A stretch of 64,000 bases of DNA from Pseudobutyrivibrio sp. ACV-2 (GTDB lineage: Bacteria; Bacillota; Clostridia; Lachnospirales; Lachnospiraceae), in contig NZ_FNQZ01000009.1 of NCBI RefSeq assembly GCF_900107545.1, positions 62,001 to 126,000 on the forward strand, in the 5' to 3' direction. The notes beneath the pieces are model-generated. The model ran no database searches. It saw only the letters and a list, made by a program, of their open reading frames with translations, and was not told where the DNA came from. Made by a program: the position numbers and the translations under genes. Every line of letters starts with the position of its first letter. Position 1 is the stretch's first letter. Positions 1-8,579 of the stretch are shown here, piece after piece.

Positions 1-80
1 CTCATTCTTCTCACCCACGTAATGTCACACTACTCCCTCTCAAAAATGTGAACATTTTGTGAACAACACCTTACATAGGT

Positions 81-139
81 ACTTTACCACTGTTGAATAG
101 CCTAAACAATAATTTGGCACAATCTTCTTCTGTTTGGCA
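81..139 (-). promoter_or_regulatory. Leftward promoter with paired TTTGGCA repeats
   Basis: Reading leftward, TTGTTT (104-109) and TAAAGT (81-86) are separated by 17 bp and could be -35 and -10 boxes for a gene that lies off the left edge. Just upstream, TTGGCA occurs at 114-119 and 134-139, two direct copies 20 bp apart. Two direct repeats about two helical turns apart are the usual binding pattern of LytTR regulators (AgrA, VirR). The same pair occurs before the next gene, and a LytTR regulator is encoded next door. Binding is inferred. Confidence 0.45.
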
Positions 140-157
140 AATGTGTGAAATACTCTA

Positions 158-2101
158 TTATTGATTCAATTTATCCAGTATTTTCGCAATTGCACGGCGT
201 CTGGCTTCGAATATACCTATTCCAATGCCTCCTGTACCTGCTATACCTGCCAAACCAACAAACCACTTACGATGCTGTTTTAAACCTGACAGGGTTATAT
301 CCTTTGGTGTGGCTCCATCAGGTATGGTAATGGTTTCATCTGATGATAAAACGGGTTCTTCAATAGCAGTGTCATCCTGCAGTTCCAGACTTTCACTATC
401 CTGGTAAACTGTATCCTGATGTCTTCCTCCATCCTGCGATACAGTGTCATCACTATTTAGGAATGGCAAAAGATCAATAATCTCTTCCTGTGGCTCTTCT
501 ACAGTTTCCTCTACCTCAACCTGTTTTGGGAGAGATATCACAGGGGCTGCTTCATACCAGGATTCATCAGAATTTCCACCACTAGAAGATATCTTTTGTG
601 GCACTTTTTCGATAACATCCCTTTTTTCTTTATCATCAATCTCTGTTTCAGGCAAAATCTCCTCTGGAATATCCTCTTCAGATGGTACGATTTCTGCGTC
701 AGTAGATTCTGAAGGTGATGCTTCTGGTTGCTTTTCCTCTGGAGCTTGCTGATATTTATTTGCATAGATGTCTTTGGCATCCTGTAGATTTTTATTTGCT
801 ACGATAAGATTTTCTTTGGCCTGGTTGTATGAGGCTGTGGCTGCTTCAAGTCTGCTCTCCAGATACGTCACCTGAACCAGTGCCAGAACGCTGTCATCAT
901 CTTTAAGATTATCCAGCTTATTTTGAATATCTCTAACCTTTTCTCTGGCAGCCTTCATCTGTGTTTTAGCCAGCTCTGCATCGGCTATAAGTTTGTTATA
1001 GTCAGCTTCATCGCCCACAAGATATTTATATTTTTCAACAATTTCTGAATAAAGAGTGACATTAGCAGGATTGAGTCTGCTGTCTTCCATATCAATTGTT
1101 GCAGCACCGTGAAGCTTTTTAGCTTCGTCTATTACTGCATCAACAGCCTCATTCTCAGATGAATAATGACTCTCCTTGATGGTATCGCTTACTTCATAGC
1201 CGTTTTTCTCTATCGTCTTATTGTAAGATGCTTTAAAAGTACCAGTAGTTTCATATGTCCTTTTATGGGGATTTTTTTCAGTCTCCCAATCGTCATTGAA
1301 TTCTATAGAAGTCTTATAGTACTCTCGATTGTATTTAAATTCATCTTCAACATATTGCTTCCCATCTTCAACGGCAGATATGGGATTATATACTCTGGCA
1401 TCACGGACACCGGTGTATCTCATGTACTCTATGTATCTAGGCACATAAGTTCCGTCTATTGTCCAATAATTATCGATTGCTATTTGTCCATTTAATGCTT
1501 CAGCTTCTTCCGCTGTAAGCTGAAGCACCTGGCCATCAGCGTCAGTATATTCATATATGCTCTCTCTGGCTGCGGCGATTTCCTGCTCAAGCTGGTGAAG
1601 TCTCGCCTCTGCTTCAGCCAAGCCCCCCTCAGCGTCCTCAAGAGAGCTTTGTGTAGCTTGTAATTCTACAGCATAAGCTAATGCTGCATTTTCGTACTCA
1701 GCTTTTGCTTTATCATACTCGGATACAAGCTGATTATATTTATTTTCTGCATTTTCCAATTCCTGTTCTGCTGAATCTACGGCATTGGATGCGTTTTCTA
1801 CAACGGTCTGTGCATCTTCAGCTGATATCTCCTGACTTTCAAGAGTACCAACCGCAGTTTCTGTTTCACTAACTGCAGCCTGGGTAGCTTCTTGAGCTTC
1901 ATCCATGGCTTCACAGGCCTCATCTGCAATTGTCTCGGCGTCAGCCACTGTCTCATCGTTTGTTACTGATACCTGCTCCAGATGCTCTGGTGCATTCTCC
2001 TCAGTATCGATTTCTTCTGCGTAGGCGGTTAAACTAACCTGTCCCATCAATGCTGCAACAGACAAACCGATGGACATCATTTGTACCGTCCGGTTATTCA
2101 T
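158..2101 (-). CDS. Secreted coiled-coil surface protein with C-terminal membrane anchor
   Basis: About 647 residues of unknown exact function. A signal peptide ends near an Ala-Tyr-Ala-Glu motif around residue 30. Long heptad-rich, Glu/Ala-rich coiled-coil stretches follow (about 45-180 and 370-460), separated by a Tyr-rich, non-coiled middle part. A Pro/Glu/Ser-rich spacer leads to a single hydrophobic segment near the C-terminus (WFVGLAGIAGTGG) and a basic tail (EARRRAIAK). This is a membrane-anchored, not LPXTG-sorted, topology. Start: the ATG at 2101 has AAGGG about 10 bp upstream; a TTG two codons earlier is too close to it. A similar secreted coiled-coil protein starts at 62624. A cell-surface or wall-spanning structural role is inferred. 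Confidence 0.75.
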   Translation of the reverse strand: MNNRTVQMMSIGLSVAALMGQVSLTAYAEEIDTEENAPEHLEQVSVTNDETVADAETIADEACEAMDEAQEATQAAVSETETAVGTLESQEISAEDAQTVVENASNAVDSAEQELENAENKYNQLVSEYDKAKAEYENAALAYAVELQATQSSLEDAEGGLAEAEARLHQLEQEIAAARESIYEYTDADGQVLQLTAEEAEALNGQIAIDNYWTIDGTYVPRYIEYMRYTGVRDARVYNPISAVEDGKQYVEDEFKYNREYYKTSIEFNDDWETEKNPHKRTYETTGTFKASYNKTIEKNGYEVSDTIKESHYSSENEAVDAVIDEAKKLHGAATIDMEDSRLNPANVTLYSEIVEKYKYLVGDEADYNKLIADAELAKTQMKAAREKVRDIQNKLDNLKDDDSVLALVQVTYLESRLEAATASYNQAKENLIVANKNLQDAKDIYANKYQQAPEEKQPEASPSESTDAEIVPSEEDIPEEILPETEIDDKEKRDVIEKVPQKISSSGGNSDESWYEAAPVISLPKQVEVEETVEEPQEEIIDLLPFLNSDDTVSQDGGRHQDTVYQDSESLELQDDTAIEEPVLSSDETITIPDGATPKDITLSGLKQHRKWFVGLAGIAGTGGIGIGIFEARRRAIAKILDKLNQ

Positions 2102-2149
2102 AAACAACTACCCTTAATTGTTCTAATCATTAATTACATCAGTCTCTCC

Positions 2150-2214
2150 ATAATAATTTAACAAAATAATAATGGAACGTATGCGAATTGGCAAAATATG
2201 ATTTATTTTGGCAA
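2150..2214 (-). promoter_or_regulatory. Promoter region with LytTR-like direct repeats
   Basis: Two direct copies of TTGGCAA lie at 2188-2194 and 2208-2214, again 20 bp apart. Downstream in the leftward direction are a weak -35 (TTCCAT, 2172-2177) and a good -10 (TATTAT, 2150-2155) with 16 bp spacing, pointing at the coiled-coil gene. The inverted outer arms GGAACG/CGTTCC enclose the repeats. The likely regulator is the adjacent LytTR protein; this is inference from repeat geometry. Confidence 0.5.
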
Positions 2215-2251
2215 TATCAACACTCGTTCCATTTTAATTAATATCCGATAA

Positions 2252-2965
2252 CTAATTATTATTAAATTTATAATCGTTGATTTTTTGTTTTACCTCTGAA
2301 ACCCTTTTTGCCGAGATAGGGAAAATGGTCCTATCCTGCATATGTACTTCATTCCCTTCGAGTTTACCAATGTAATCAATGTTAATTATGATTCCGCGGT
2401 TAACTATAATGAATCGCCTGTCAGTACCAACAACCTCTAAAAATTCGCCTGAAGTCATGCGAACCCTTGAAGTGCTTGCATCATCCTTGTGAATTTCAAG
2501 ATAGTGTCCGTCTGTAGTTACAGAGATAATATTTTTTAAATAGATTTTCTCGTCTACGTTTCCAACTGTGATTTTTATGAAGAAAGCATCTATCGGAGTA
2601 TGGGCCACAATTTCTGTGACAAGGTAATCTATTCGCTCATATGTGAAAGGTTTCGTCACATAATCGAAAGCATGTAGCGAAAACGCATCGGGATAATGAT
2701 CATCTGACGCTGTCATAAAAATAAGGAATGTCCTATCCGATAATTCCCTCATCTTTCTGGCTGCGTCTATGCCATTCATCCCCGGCATGAATATGTCCAT
2801 AAATACAACATCAAATCGACGCTCTCCTAATGCTTCAACAAACTGAGGGCCTGACTCAAACTCCTCAACCTCCAGGTGCAAATCTCGTGATGAAGAAATT
2901 TTATCTATCATCATCTTTAGCTGTACTCTAAACAAACTTTCGTCATCAATAACTGCTACTCTCAT
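2252..2965 (-). CDS. LytTR family response regulator
   Basis: A 237-residue two-domain regulator. Residues 1-120 are a receiver with the acidic pair VIDDE, phospho-acceptor Asp57 in FMDIFMPGMNG and the conserved Lys in VTKPF. Residues about 135-237 are a LytTR DNA-binding domain (IYLKNIISVTTDGHYLEIH and FIIVNRGIIINIDYI). It should bind paired direct repeats and control surface or signalling genes; the paired TTTGGCA repeats at both ends of the neighbouring surface-protein gene are candidate targets. GGGGAGG stands 5 bp before the ATG. No sensor of the AgrC/LytS type is adjacent; the divergent neighbour is a hybrid kinase carrying its own receiver. Confidence 0.93.
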   Translation of the reverse strand: MRVAVIDDESLFRVQLKMMIDKISSSRDLHLEVEEFESGPQFVEALGERRFDVVFMDIFMPGMNGIDAARKMRELSDRTFLIFMTASDDHYPDAFSLHAFDYVTKPFTYERIDYLVTEIVAHTPIDAFFIKITVGNVDEKIYLKNIISVTTDGHYLEIHKDDASTSRVRMTSGEFLEVVGTDRRFIIVNRGIIINIDYIGKLEGNEVHMQDRTIFPISAKRVSEVKQKINDYKFNNN

Positions 2966-3122
2966 GTTGCCTCCCCATAACGCAGTATAATCTTCTATTA
3001 TAATATCATAATTCTTTTGGAATGATAATGAAAATTGTTCAAAAATTATCTATAATTAGCGTGAATAATCTTTTTATTCCACCATTAGCATTTTTACTTT
3101 TAATTCATAAGGGGATTTACAT

Positions 3123-5771
3123 ATGGATTTCATACAGAACAACATGATTTTTCTAAATCTTATTATCTTGATGGTGGGAATTACCTCCGTCCATTTGGGT
3201 TTTAGTTTTTTAAGAAGAGAACGTCATACAAAAGGCTTTTTTAAATATTCTGTATTTCTTTTAGCTATCGGTAATGGCTTATGCTCCATCGGCTATTCTA
3301 CTATGTCCATGAGCCCAAACATTGGCTCTGCCTTTGTGTTTAGAAGCATTGGCCTGTTAGGCATAGACATCTATATCGTAGCTGAGCTCATTCTTATCTC
3401 CAGTTGTCTCAAAATCAGCCGTTTGGCAGAGATTTTTTTGATAGTTGTAACCTCCATCGCATCACTACTTGATTTAATCATTTATGGTAGTCCGGAAAGC
3501 AACGATTATTATAGAATCAACAACTATTGTATTTACATTGCAAAAGATCCTTACAGGCAGCTTTTTCACTATTCTTATCAGCTTCTCGTTGTAATTTGCT
3601 TCTTCATATTAGGATTGTTATGGGCTTATCACACAAAATATAAGAGAGATAAAAGATTCGTATTTTTCATATTCCTGTCTAACTTTATTTTTGCATGCTC
3701 ATCTCTTCCTGATATGTTTTTTTCAATGAAAGAGGTCCCTTTTTTACATGCTTTTTATTGTTTTGGAATATCTTTTGCATTTTTTGTATTTTATATATCA
3801 TCAAACGACTACACGGTTTTTTACATTACCATCAACAGCATAAGCAAGGATATTTTCTCCACACTTGGAACTGGACTTCTGGTTTTTGATACTAACTACC
3901 ACCTGACCCTTTCTAATGACTATGCAAAAAAAATTTTAGGTCTGGATGTGGAACCTTATCGTATCCGCTTGAAGGAAATATTTGATTTGGAAAGTGGCGA
4001 ACCCCTCAGAATGTTCAGCATTGCGCAAGGTGGCAATATTGTAGATTACAGACTCACTGCCAACGTAACAGGCAAAGCCACACTTGTTAATTTCAGTTGC
4101 AAAATGGATAAAAACAAGGAACCTCTTTGCTACATCCTTACTACCACAGATTTGACTGAGGAAAACAGATTATTAAAAGATGCTCAGGCTGCAAATGCGG
4201 CAAAATCAACCTTCCTCAGCAATATTTCACATGAAATCCGTACACCTATCAATGTCATCACCGGCATGAATGAATTGATTCTCAGAGAATGCAAAGATGA
4301 TAATATTTTAAAATATTCTGAGAACATTAACGTTGCTTCCAGAAATCTGATGGCATTGATAAATGATGTTTTGGACTTTTCAAAAATTGAATCTGGAAAG
4401 CTGGAAATCATCCCGGGTGAATTCAATATCGGTAGCGCTCTAAACGATTGTTACAGTCTGTTTTTGAGTCTTACCCACAGCAAAAATCAACATTTTTCGC
4501 TTGAATGTAACAGCGAGATTCCATGTACTTTAATTGGTGATGATGTACGTTTGAAGCAGATTCTTTCAAATCTGATTTCAAATGCAGTTAAATATACTCA
4601 CGAGTATGGCTCAATCAGTATCAAAGCTGATTATCGGCCTGTTGGAAGAAATAAAATCATCCTTAACGTTTCCGTTACTGACACTGGAATCGGTATCCAG
4701 GAAAAGGATATATCAAAGCTTTTTGACAATTTCCAGAGACTTGAGCTCAATAAAAACAGAACAATTCAGGGTACTGGCCTGGGACTATCTATCACAAAAA
4801 ATCTTGTAGCCCTTATGAATGGTACAATTTCTGTAACCAGTAAATATGGGGAAGGCTCTGAATTCATGGTCAGGATTCCTTTCGATGTAGCGGATTATTC
4901 TCCTGTCGGTGACATCAATGAGAGACATAATTCAATTACCGGCGAAAGATACACCTGTAGCTTCACTGCTGAGAACGCACATGTTCTTGCAGTAGATGAT
5001 GTACAGATGAATCTGGATGTTTTCACAGGTCTGCTAAAACATACTGGCATTAAAATTGACTGCGCATTGAGTGGTCAGGATGCTTTAGAAATGATGCGAA
5101 TTCGTAAATACGATATTGTTTTTCTCGATCATATGATGCCAGAAATGGACGGTATAGATGTGTTAACGTATATGCGTAATGACAGCGAAAGTAAAAATCA
5201 CAATACACCTATCATCATGCTTACAGCTAATGTAGTTATGGGCGCCGATAGGAATTATTTAGATAGCGGCTTCAATGATTACCTTTCAAAACCAATACAG
5301 CCTACTGCCTTAGAAAATATGGTTATTAAGCATCTTCCGCCAGAACTTGTCACACTTACAGAACAGGATGAACCAAAGGATACTGTAACTTCTGACGATT
5401 CGAATGTGCCTCAAAATGAGTCCTCTCCTTTTATTGCCCAGCTATCATTTCTGGATACAGCTGCAGGCCTGAATTTTGCAATAGGGGATGAAAGCTTTTA
5501 CCGACAGATACTTGAGACTTATATCTCAGAAGATAAAGCTGCTTCACTGGAAAATTTCTATCAGGCGAAGGATTGGCCAAACTACCAGATTGTGGCTCAC
5601 TCCATAAAAGGAACCTCCCTGACTATTGGTGCTCCTGTTGTATCAGAAGCTGCTAAAGGTTTGGAATTTGCTGTTAAAGAAGACAGACTTGAATATATTG
5701 ATGAACATCATGACGAAGTAATTAAAATGTATAAGGAACTTGTGGGAAAAATCAGGGATGCCTTGAAATAG
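3123..5771 (+). CDS. Hybrid sensor histidine kinase (7TM, PAS, HisKA, HATPase, REC, HPt)
   Basis: An 882-residue multidomain kinase. Residues 1-225 hold about seven hydrophobic segments (7TM sensor module), followed by a PAS-like region (about 235-350). The HisKA phospho-acceptor is His370 in NISHEIRTP, and the ATPase domain has DDVRLKQILSNLISNAVKY, DTGIGI and GTGLGLSI. A receiver (about 620-735) has Asp669 in FLDHMMPEMDG. The C-terminal HPt domain has His826 in VAHSIKGTS. All parts of a phosphorelay therefore sit on one chain; the output regulator is not obvious. Start: AAGGGG precedes the ATG by 8 bp. It is divergent from the lytTR gene with about 157 bp between them. Confidence 0.93.
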   Translation: MDFIQNNMIFLNLIILMVGITSVHLGFSFLRRERHTKGFFKYSVFLLAIGNGLCSIGYSTMSMSPNIGSAFVFRSIGLLGIDIYIVAELILISSCLKISRLAEIFLIVVTSIASLLDLIIYGSPESNDYYRINNYCIYIAKDPYRQLFHYSYQLLVVICFFILGLLWAYHTKYKRDKRFVFFIFLSNFIFACSSLPDMFFSMKEVPFLHAFYCFGISFAFFVFYISSNDYTVFYITINSISKDIFSTLGTGLLVFDTNYHLTLSNDYAKKILGLDVEPYRIRLKEIFDLESGEPLRMFSIAQGGNIVDYRLTANVTGKATLVNFSCKMDKNKEPLCYILTTTDLTEENRLLKDAQAANAAKSTFLSNISHEIRTPINVITGMNELILRECKDDNILKYSENINVASRNLMALINDVLDFSKIESGKLEIIPGEFNIGSALNDCYSLFLSLTHSKNQHFSLECNSEIPCTLIGDDVRLKQILSNLISNAVKYTHEYGSISIKADYRPVGRNKIILNVSVTDTGIGIQEKDISKLFDNFQRLELNKNRTIQGTGLGLSITKNLVALMNGTISVTSKYGEGSEFMVRIPFDVADYSPVGDINERHNSITGERYTCSFTAENAHVLAVDDVQMNLDVFTGLLKHTGIKIDCALSGQDALEMMRIRKYDIVFLDHMMPEMDGIDVLTYMRNDSESKNHNTPIIMLTANVVMGADRNYLDSGFNDYLSKPIQPTALENMVIKHLPPELVTLTEQDEPKDTVTSDDSNVPQNESSPFIAQLSFLDTAAGLNFAIGDESFYRQILETYISEDKAASLENFYQAKDWPNYQIVAHSIKGTSLTIGAPVVSEAAKGLEFAVKEDRLEYIDEHHDEVIKMYKELVGKIRDALK

Positions 5772-5784
5772 GCATCCCCTTTTT
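5754..5784 (+). terminator. Terminator overlapping the kinase stop codon
   Basis: GGGATGCC and GGCATCCC flank an 8-nt loop and are followed by a T run. The TAG stop codon of the hybrid kinase lies in the loop and second arm, so coding and termination signals are fused. Confidence 0.85.
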
Positions 5785-5845
5785 ATTATTGTTACTCCAT
5801 ACTCTTTATTTCTTCAAGAATATAGCTATCTCTTCATACGAAAAA

Positions 5846-5870
5846 AGTGGCCTAGCAAAGCTAGACCACT
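5846..5870 (-). terminator. Terminator of the tRNA-Leu transcript
   Basis: Leftward, AGTGG-CTAGC pairs with GCTAG-CCACT across a 3-nt loop, with one mismatch, then runs into six T residues. It lies directly downstream of the tRNA. Confidence 0.8.
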
Positions 5871-5878
5871 AATATTTA

Positions 5879-5962
5879 TGCCGGCAGTGGGACTTGAACC
5901 CACACGATGTTGCCATCAACAGATTTTGAGTCTGCCTCGTCTGCCAATTCCGACATGCCGGC
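5879..5962 (-). tRNA. tRNA-Leu (anticodon CAA)
   Basis: An 84-nt class II tRNA. The acceptor stem GCCGGCA/TGCCGGC, T-arm GGGTTCAAGTCCC and a long variable arm are visible. The anticodon loop CTCAAAA between CAGA and TCTG gives anticodon CAA. CCA is not encoded. It has its own promoter and terminator. Confidence 0.93.
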
Positions 5963-5973
5963 GTCCGAAGATT

Positions 5974-6002
5974 AGTATACTAAAAGGGGCTATGTTTTTC
6001 AA
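5974..6002 (-). promoter_or_regulatory. Promoter of tRNA-Leu
   Basis: Leftward TTGAAA (5997-6002) and TATACT (5974-5979) with an exact 17-bp spacer, ending 11 bp before the tRNA. Confidence 0.75.
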
Positions 6003-6036
6003 CAAAAAATTAAAAAAGATAACCCCTTATTTTGTA

Positions 6037-7305
6037 TTATTTTAAAATTCCATCTACAACACCAAGATTGTCGAATGTAGCAAGGTAATCCTTGATGGTT
6101 TCTGGACGGCGGATAAGCTTGAAGCTGCCATCCTCTTTAAGAAGAACTTCTGCACTTTTAAGCTTGCCGTTGTAGTTGTAGCCCATTGAGTAGCCATGTG
6201 CACCTGTATCGTGGATGAAGAGCACATCTCCCATATCAATCTTTGGAAGCTGTCTGTCCACTGCAAACTTATCACAGTTTTCACAAAGTGATCCTGTCAC
6301 ATCATATACATGATCCTCTGGAGCATCTTCTTTGCCAAGAACTGTCACGTGATGATAAGAACCATAAACTGCTGGGCGCATCAAATCTACTGCGCAAGCA
6401 TCCACTCCGATGTATTCCTTATAGATGTGCTTCTCATGGATTGCTGTAGTAACAAGTCCACCGTAAGGTCCCATCATAAAGCGGCCCATTTCAGTGAAGA
6501 TAGCAATATTTCCAAGACCTGCTGGAACAAGGATTTCATCAAATGCTTTGTGAACGCCCTCTCCAATCACTGCAATATCATTTGGCTTCTGATCTGGTCT
6601 GTAGGCAATACCCACTCCACCTGAAAGATTTACAAACGAAAGAGAGATGCCTGTCTGCTCCTTGATTTCCACAACAAGCTCAAAAAGTGTTCTTGCAAGT
6701 GTAGGATAATAGTCATTTGTTACTGTATTAGAAACAAGGAATGCATGGATACCAAATTCCTCTACGCCCTTTTCCTTAAGGATTTTGTATGCCTCAATAA
6801 TCTGGTCTTTAGTCATACCATACTTGCTGTCGCCAGGGTTGTCCATTATGCCATTTGCAAGCTCGTATACTCCACCTGGATTAAAGCGGCAGCACATTTT
6901 CTTAGGAAAATGACCAACTACATTTTCAAAGAAATCAATGTGTGTAAAATCGTCAAGGTTTACAATAACTCCCAAATCGTCTGCATACTTGAATTCTTCT
7001 GCTGGTGTATCATTTGACGAAAACATAATGTCATCCTTTTTAAAGCCAAGCTCATCTGAAAGAGCAAGCTCCACATAGGACGCACAGTCCACACCGCAGC
7101 CTTCCTCCTGAAGGATTTTTAATATGAATGGATTTGGATTTGCCTTTACTGCAAAATATTCCTTAAAGCCTTTATTCCAGCTGAATGCCTTGTTTACTGC
7201 TCTGGCATTTTCTCTAATTCCCTTCTCATCATATATGTTAAAAGGAGTTGGAATCTGCTTGGTAATCTCGTTAATTTTTTCTTTTGTTACAAATGGGGTT
7301 TTCAT
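6037..7305 (-). CDS. lysA: Diaminopimelate decarboxylase family protein
   Basis: A 422-residue fold-type III PLP decarboxylase. It most probably converts meso-diaminopimelate to lysine and CO2, the last step of lysine synthesis. The PLP lysine is Lys54 in YFAVKANPNP; the glycine-rich phosphate loop appears in NLSGGVGI; the C-terminal domain carries the inter-subunit Cys in GSLCENCDKF. Family members acting on other amino-acid-derived substrates (carboxynorspermidine) have a similar shape, so substrate is inferred. Its ATG overlaps the TGA of the upstream transglycosylase by 4 nt (ATGA), implying translational coupling. No riboswitch is seen here, unlike dapA. Confidence 0.88.
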   Translation of the reverse strand: MKTPFVTKEKINEITKQIPTPFNIYDEKGIRENARAVNKAFSWNKGFKEYFAVKANPNPFILKILQEEGCGVDCASYVELALSDELGFKKDDIMFSSNDTPAEEFKYADDLGVIVNLDDFTHIDFFENVVGHFPKKMCCRFNPGGVYELANGIMDNPGDSKYGMTKDQIIEAYKILKEKGVEEFGIHAFLVSNTVTNDYYPTLARTLFELVVEIKEQTGISLSFVNLSGGVGIAYRPDQKPNDIAVIGEGVHKAFDEILVPAGLGNIAIFTEMGRFMMGPYGGLVTTAIHEKHIYKEYIGVDACAVDLMRPAVYGSYHHVTVLGKEDAPEDHVYDVTGSLCENCDKFAVDRQLPKIDMGDVLFIHDTGAHGYSMGYNYNGKLKSAEVLLKEDGSFKLIRRPETIKDYLATFDNLGVVDGILK

Positions 7306-7988
7306 AAATAATTCATCTCCGCTAGTGTTTGTTTAAGTAACGTGTATTCTTCCCCCTCAGGTATTTCTCGAAGAAGAGTCTTTAAGTCCGCTTCAAGCTG
7401 TTCCTTTGAGGCTGTACGTGAGATATAGTTTGTGTAAGGCACATCTGCCCCTCGCTTCATAATAGCTTTAATATTCTTCACGTAGCTTTGTGTCTCTCCA
7501 TAGGGTGGAACACCACCATATTCCTTTACCGCACTGCTTCCAGCATTGTAGGCTGCGAGTGCATTATCCACATTTCCACCAAACTCTTTGAGCTTCTGAG
7601 AAATGTAATTTGCTCCTGCCATTATGTTTTCGTAGGCATCAAACGGATGCTCAAGCCCTAGCCCTTTAGCAGTTTCCGGCATAATCTGCATGATTCCCAT
7701 AGCACCACTTCGGCTGACTGCATCCGGATTAAACCCAGATTCCTGTTGGGCCATGGCGGTAAGCAAATCATAGCTGACACCGTATTTTTTGCTGGCTTCA
7801 ATAAAGATATCCTTGTAGGATGTTGCTGAAGGTATCTTTTCTGAAACAGTTTTAGTATTTAGGGCCTTTTGAAAAGCCTTGCTGGCTGAAGAGCTCCCAG
7901 CTTTTGCAGTGGATTCCTTTTTTGACAGAGCCTGCATTACATCCTCATAAATAACACTTGCTCCGGGAGACACTACTGATATTTTCAT
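7302..7988 (-). CDS. Lytic transglycosylase (SLT domain)
   Basis: A goose-lysozyme-like SLT domain occupies the C-terminal two thirds. The catalytic Glu is in MAQQESGFNP, followed by AMGIMQIMPETAKGLGL and ALAAYNAG, the family signatures. It cleaves glycan strands of peptidoglycan to 1,6-anhydro ends. No signal peptide or membrane segment is visible, which is common for transglycosylases that accompany flagellar or secretion systems or leave by another route. Start: the ATG at 7988 with GAGGG 8 bp upstream is preferred; in-frame GTG/ATG codons at 8051/8048 would add 20-21 residues and overlap the tRNA-Thr promoter. It is coupled to lysA by a 4-nt overlap. Confidence 0.85.
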   Translation of the reverse strand: MKISVVSPGASVIYEDVMQALSKKESTAKAGSSSASKAFQKALNTKTVSEKIPSATSYKDIFIEASKKYGVSYDLLTAMAQQESGFNPDAVSRSGAMGIMQIMPETAKGLGLEHPFDAYENIMAGANYISQKLKEFGGNVDNALAAYNAGSSAVKEYGGVPPYGETQSYVKNIKAIMKRGADVPYTNYISRTASKEQLEADLKTLLREIPEGEEYTLLKQTLAEMNYL

Positions 7989-8038
7989 ACTCTTTCCCTC
8001 AATAACCTCTGAAATATCAATTAATTTGCGGTAACGTA

Positions 8039-8067
8039 TTGACTTCATCACCTATCTTTGATATCCT
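8039..8067 (+). promoter_or_regulatory. Promoter of tRNA-Thr
   Basis: TTGACT (8039-8044) and TATCCT (8062-8067) with a 17-bp spacer, 19 bp before the tRNA. It lies at the 5' edge of the divergent transglycosylase gene. Confidence 0.7.
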
Positions 8068-8086
8068 TTTTCTTGCTGAAAAGCAA

Positions 8087-8158
8087 GCTGGTGTGGCTCA
8101 GAGGTAGAGCACTTCCTTGGTAAGGAAGGGGTCACGGGTTCAATTCCCGTCACCAGCT
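8087..8158 (+). tRNA. tRNA-Thr (anticodon GGT)
   Basis: A 72-nt cloverleaf: acceptor GCTGGTG/CACCAGC, anticodon stem CTTCC/GGAAG around loop TTGGTAA giving GGT, and T-arm CGGGTTCAATTCCCG. CCA is not encoded. The 3' end is immediately followed by a T run and by the repeat described next. Confidence 0.95.
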
Positions 8159-8362
8159 TTTTTTTGTGTCCAAAAACACTTAGTAGGGAATTGAATCTAT
8201 TCTTGAGCAAGCTCAAGAATCAGCGCTTCGCTTAATTCCCGTCACCAGCTTTTTTTGTGTCCAAAAACACTTGGTAGGGAATTGAATCTATTCTTGAGCA
8301 AGCTCAAGAATCAGCGCTTCGCTTAATTCCCGTCACCAGCTTTTTTAGTGCCTAAAAACACC
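8142..8362 (+). repeat. Tandem repeat of tRNA-Thr 3' end plus hairpin block
   Basis: Unit 1 is 8142-8233 (92 bp), unit 2 is 8234-8324 (91 bp) and a partial third copy is 8325-8362. Each unit begins with the last 17 nt of the tRNA (AATTCCCGTCACCAGCT), then a T run, a small GTGT/ACAC hairpin and GGGAATTGAA, which is the reverse complement of the tRNA T-arm. A 10-bp perfect inverted repeat (ATTCTTGAGC, AA, its complement) and an AGCG-CTT-CGCT mini-hairpin follow. The two full units differ at only a couple of positions. Confidence 0.9.
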
Positions 8363-8373
8363 TTTTTAATTTC

Positions 8374-8397
8374 GCCCAATTTGTTTGGGCTTTTTTT
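8374..8397 (+). terminator. Terminator after the tRNA-Thr repeat block
   Basis: GCCCAA, loop TTTGT, TTGGGC, then seven T residues. It would end transcription from the tRNA-Thr promoter after the repeats. Between here and 8579 only a TATAAT-like -10 (about 8547) for the next gene is seen. Confidence 0.8.
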
Positions 8398-8579
8398 ATT
8401 TGCTCTACACTTTACCATATTAAAGTGGTGATGTAAACCCCTATAGTTTCATGTTAGCTAATATCATTTCCCAGTTCAATTTTCCCTACACATGTTTCAG
8501 AGTTTTTTCATAAATTCATTTGAAAATCCCAGGTATTATTATTACTATAATTAAGTAATATTTCATTTAGGAGATTTTT

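Noticed and set aside
8142-8362. CRISPR-like tandem repeat after tRNA-Thr
   Set aside because: Only two full units, no unique spacers, the repeat contains tRNA sequence and no cas genes are present.
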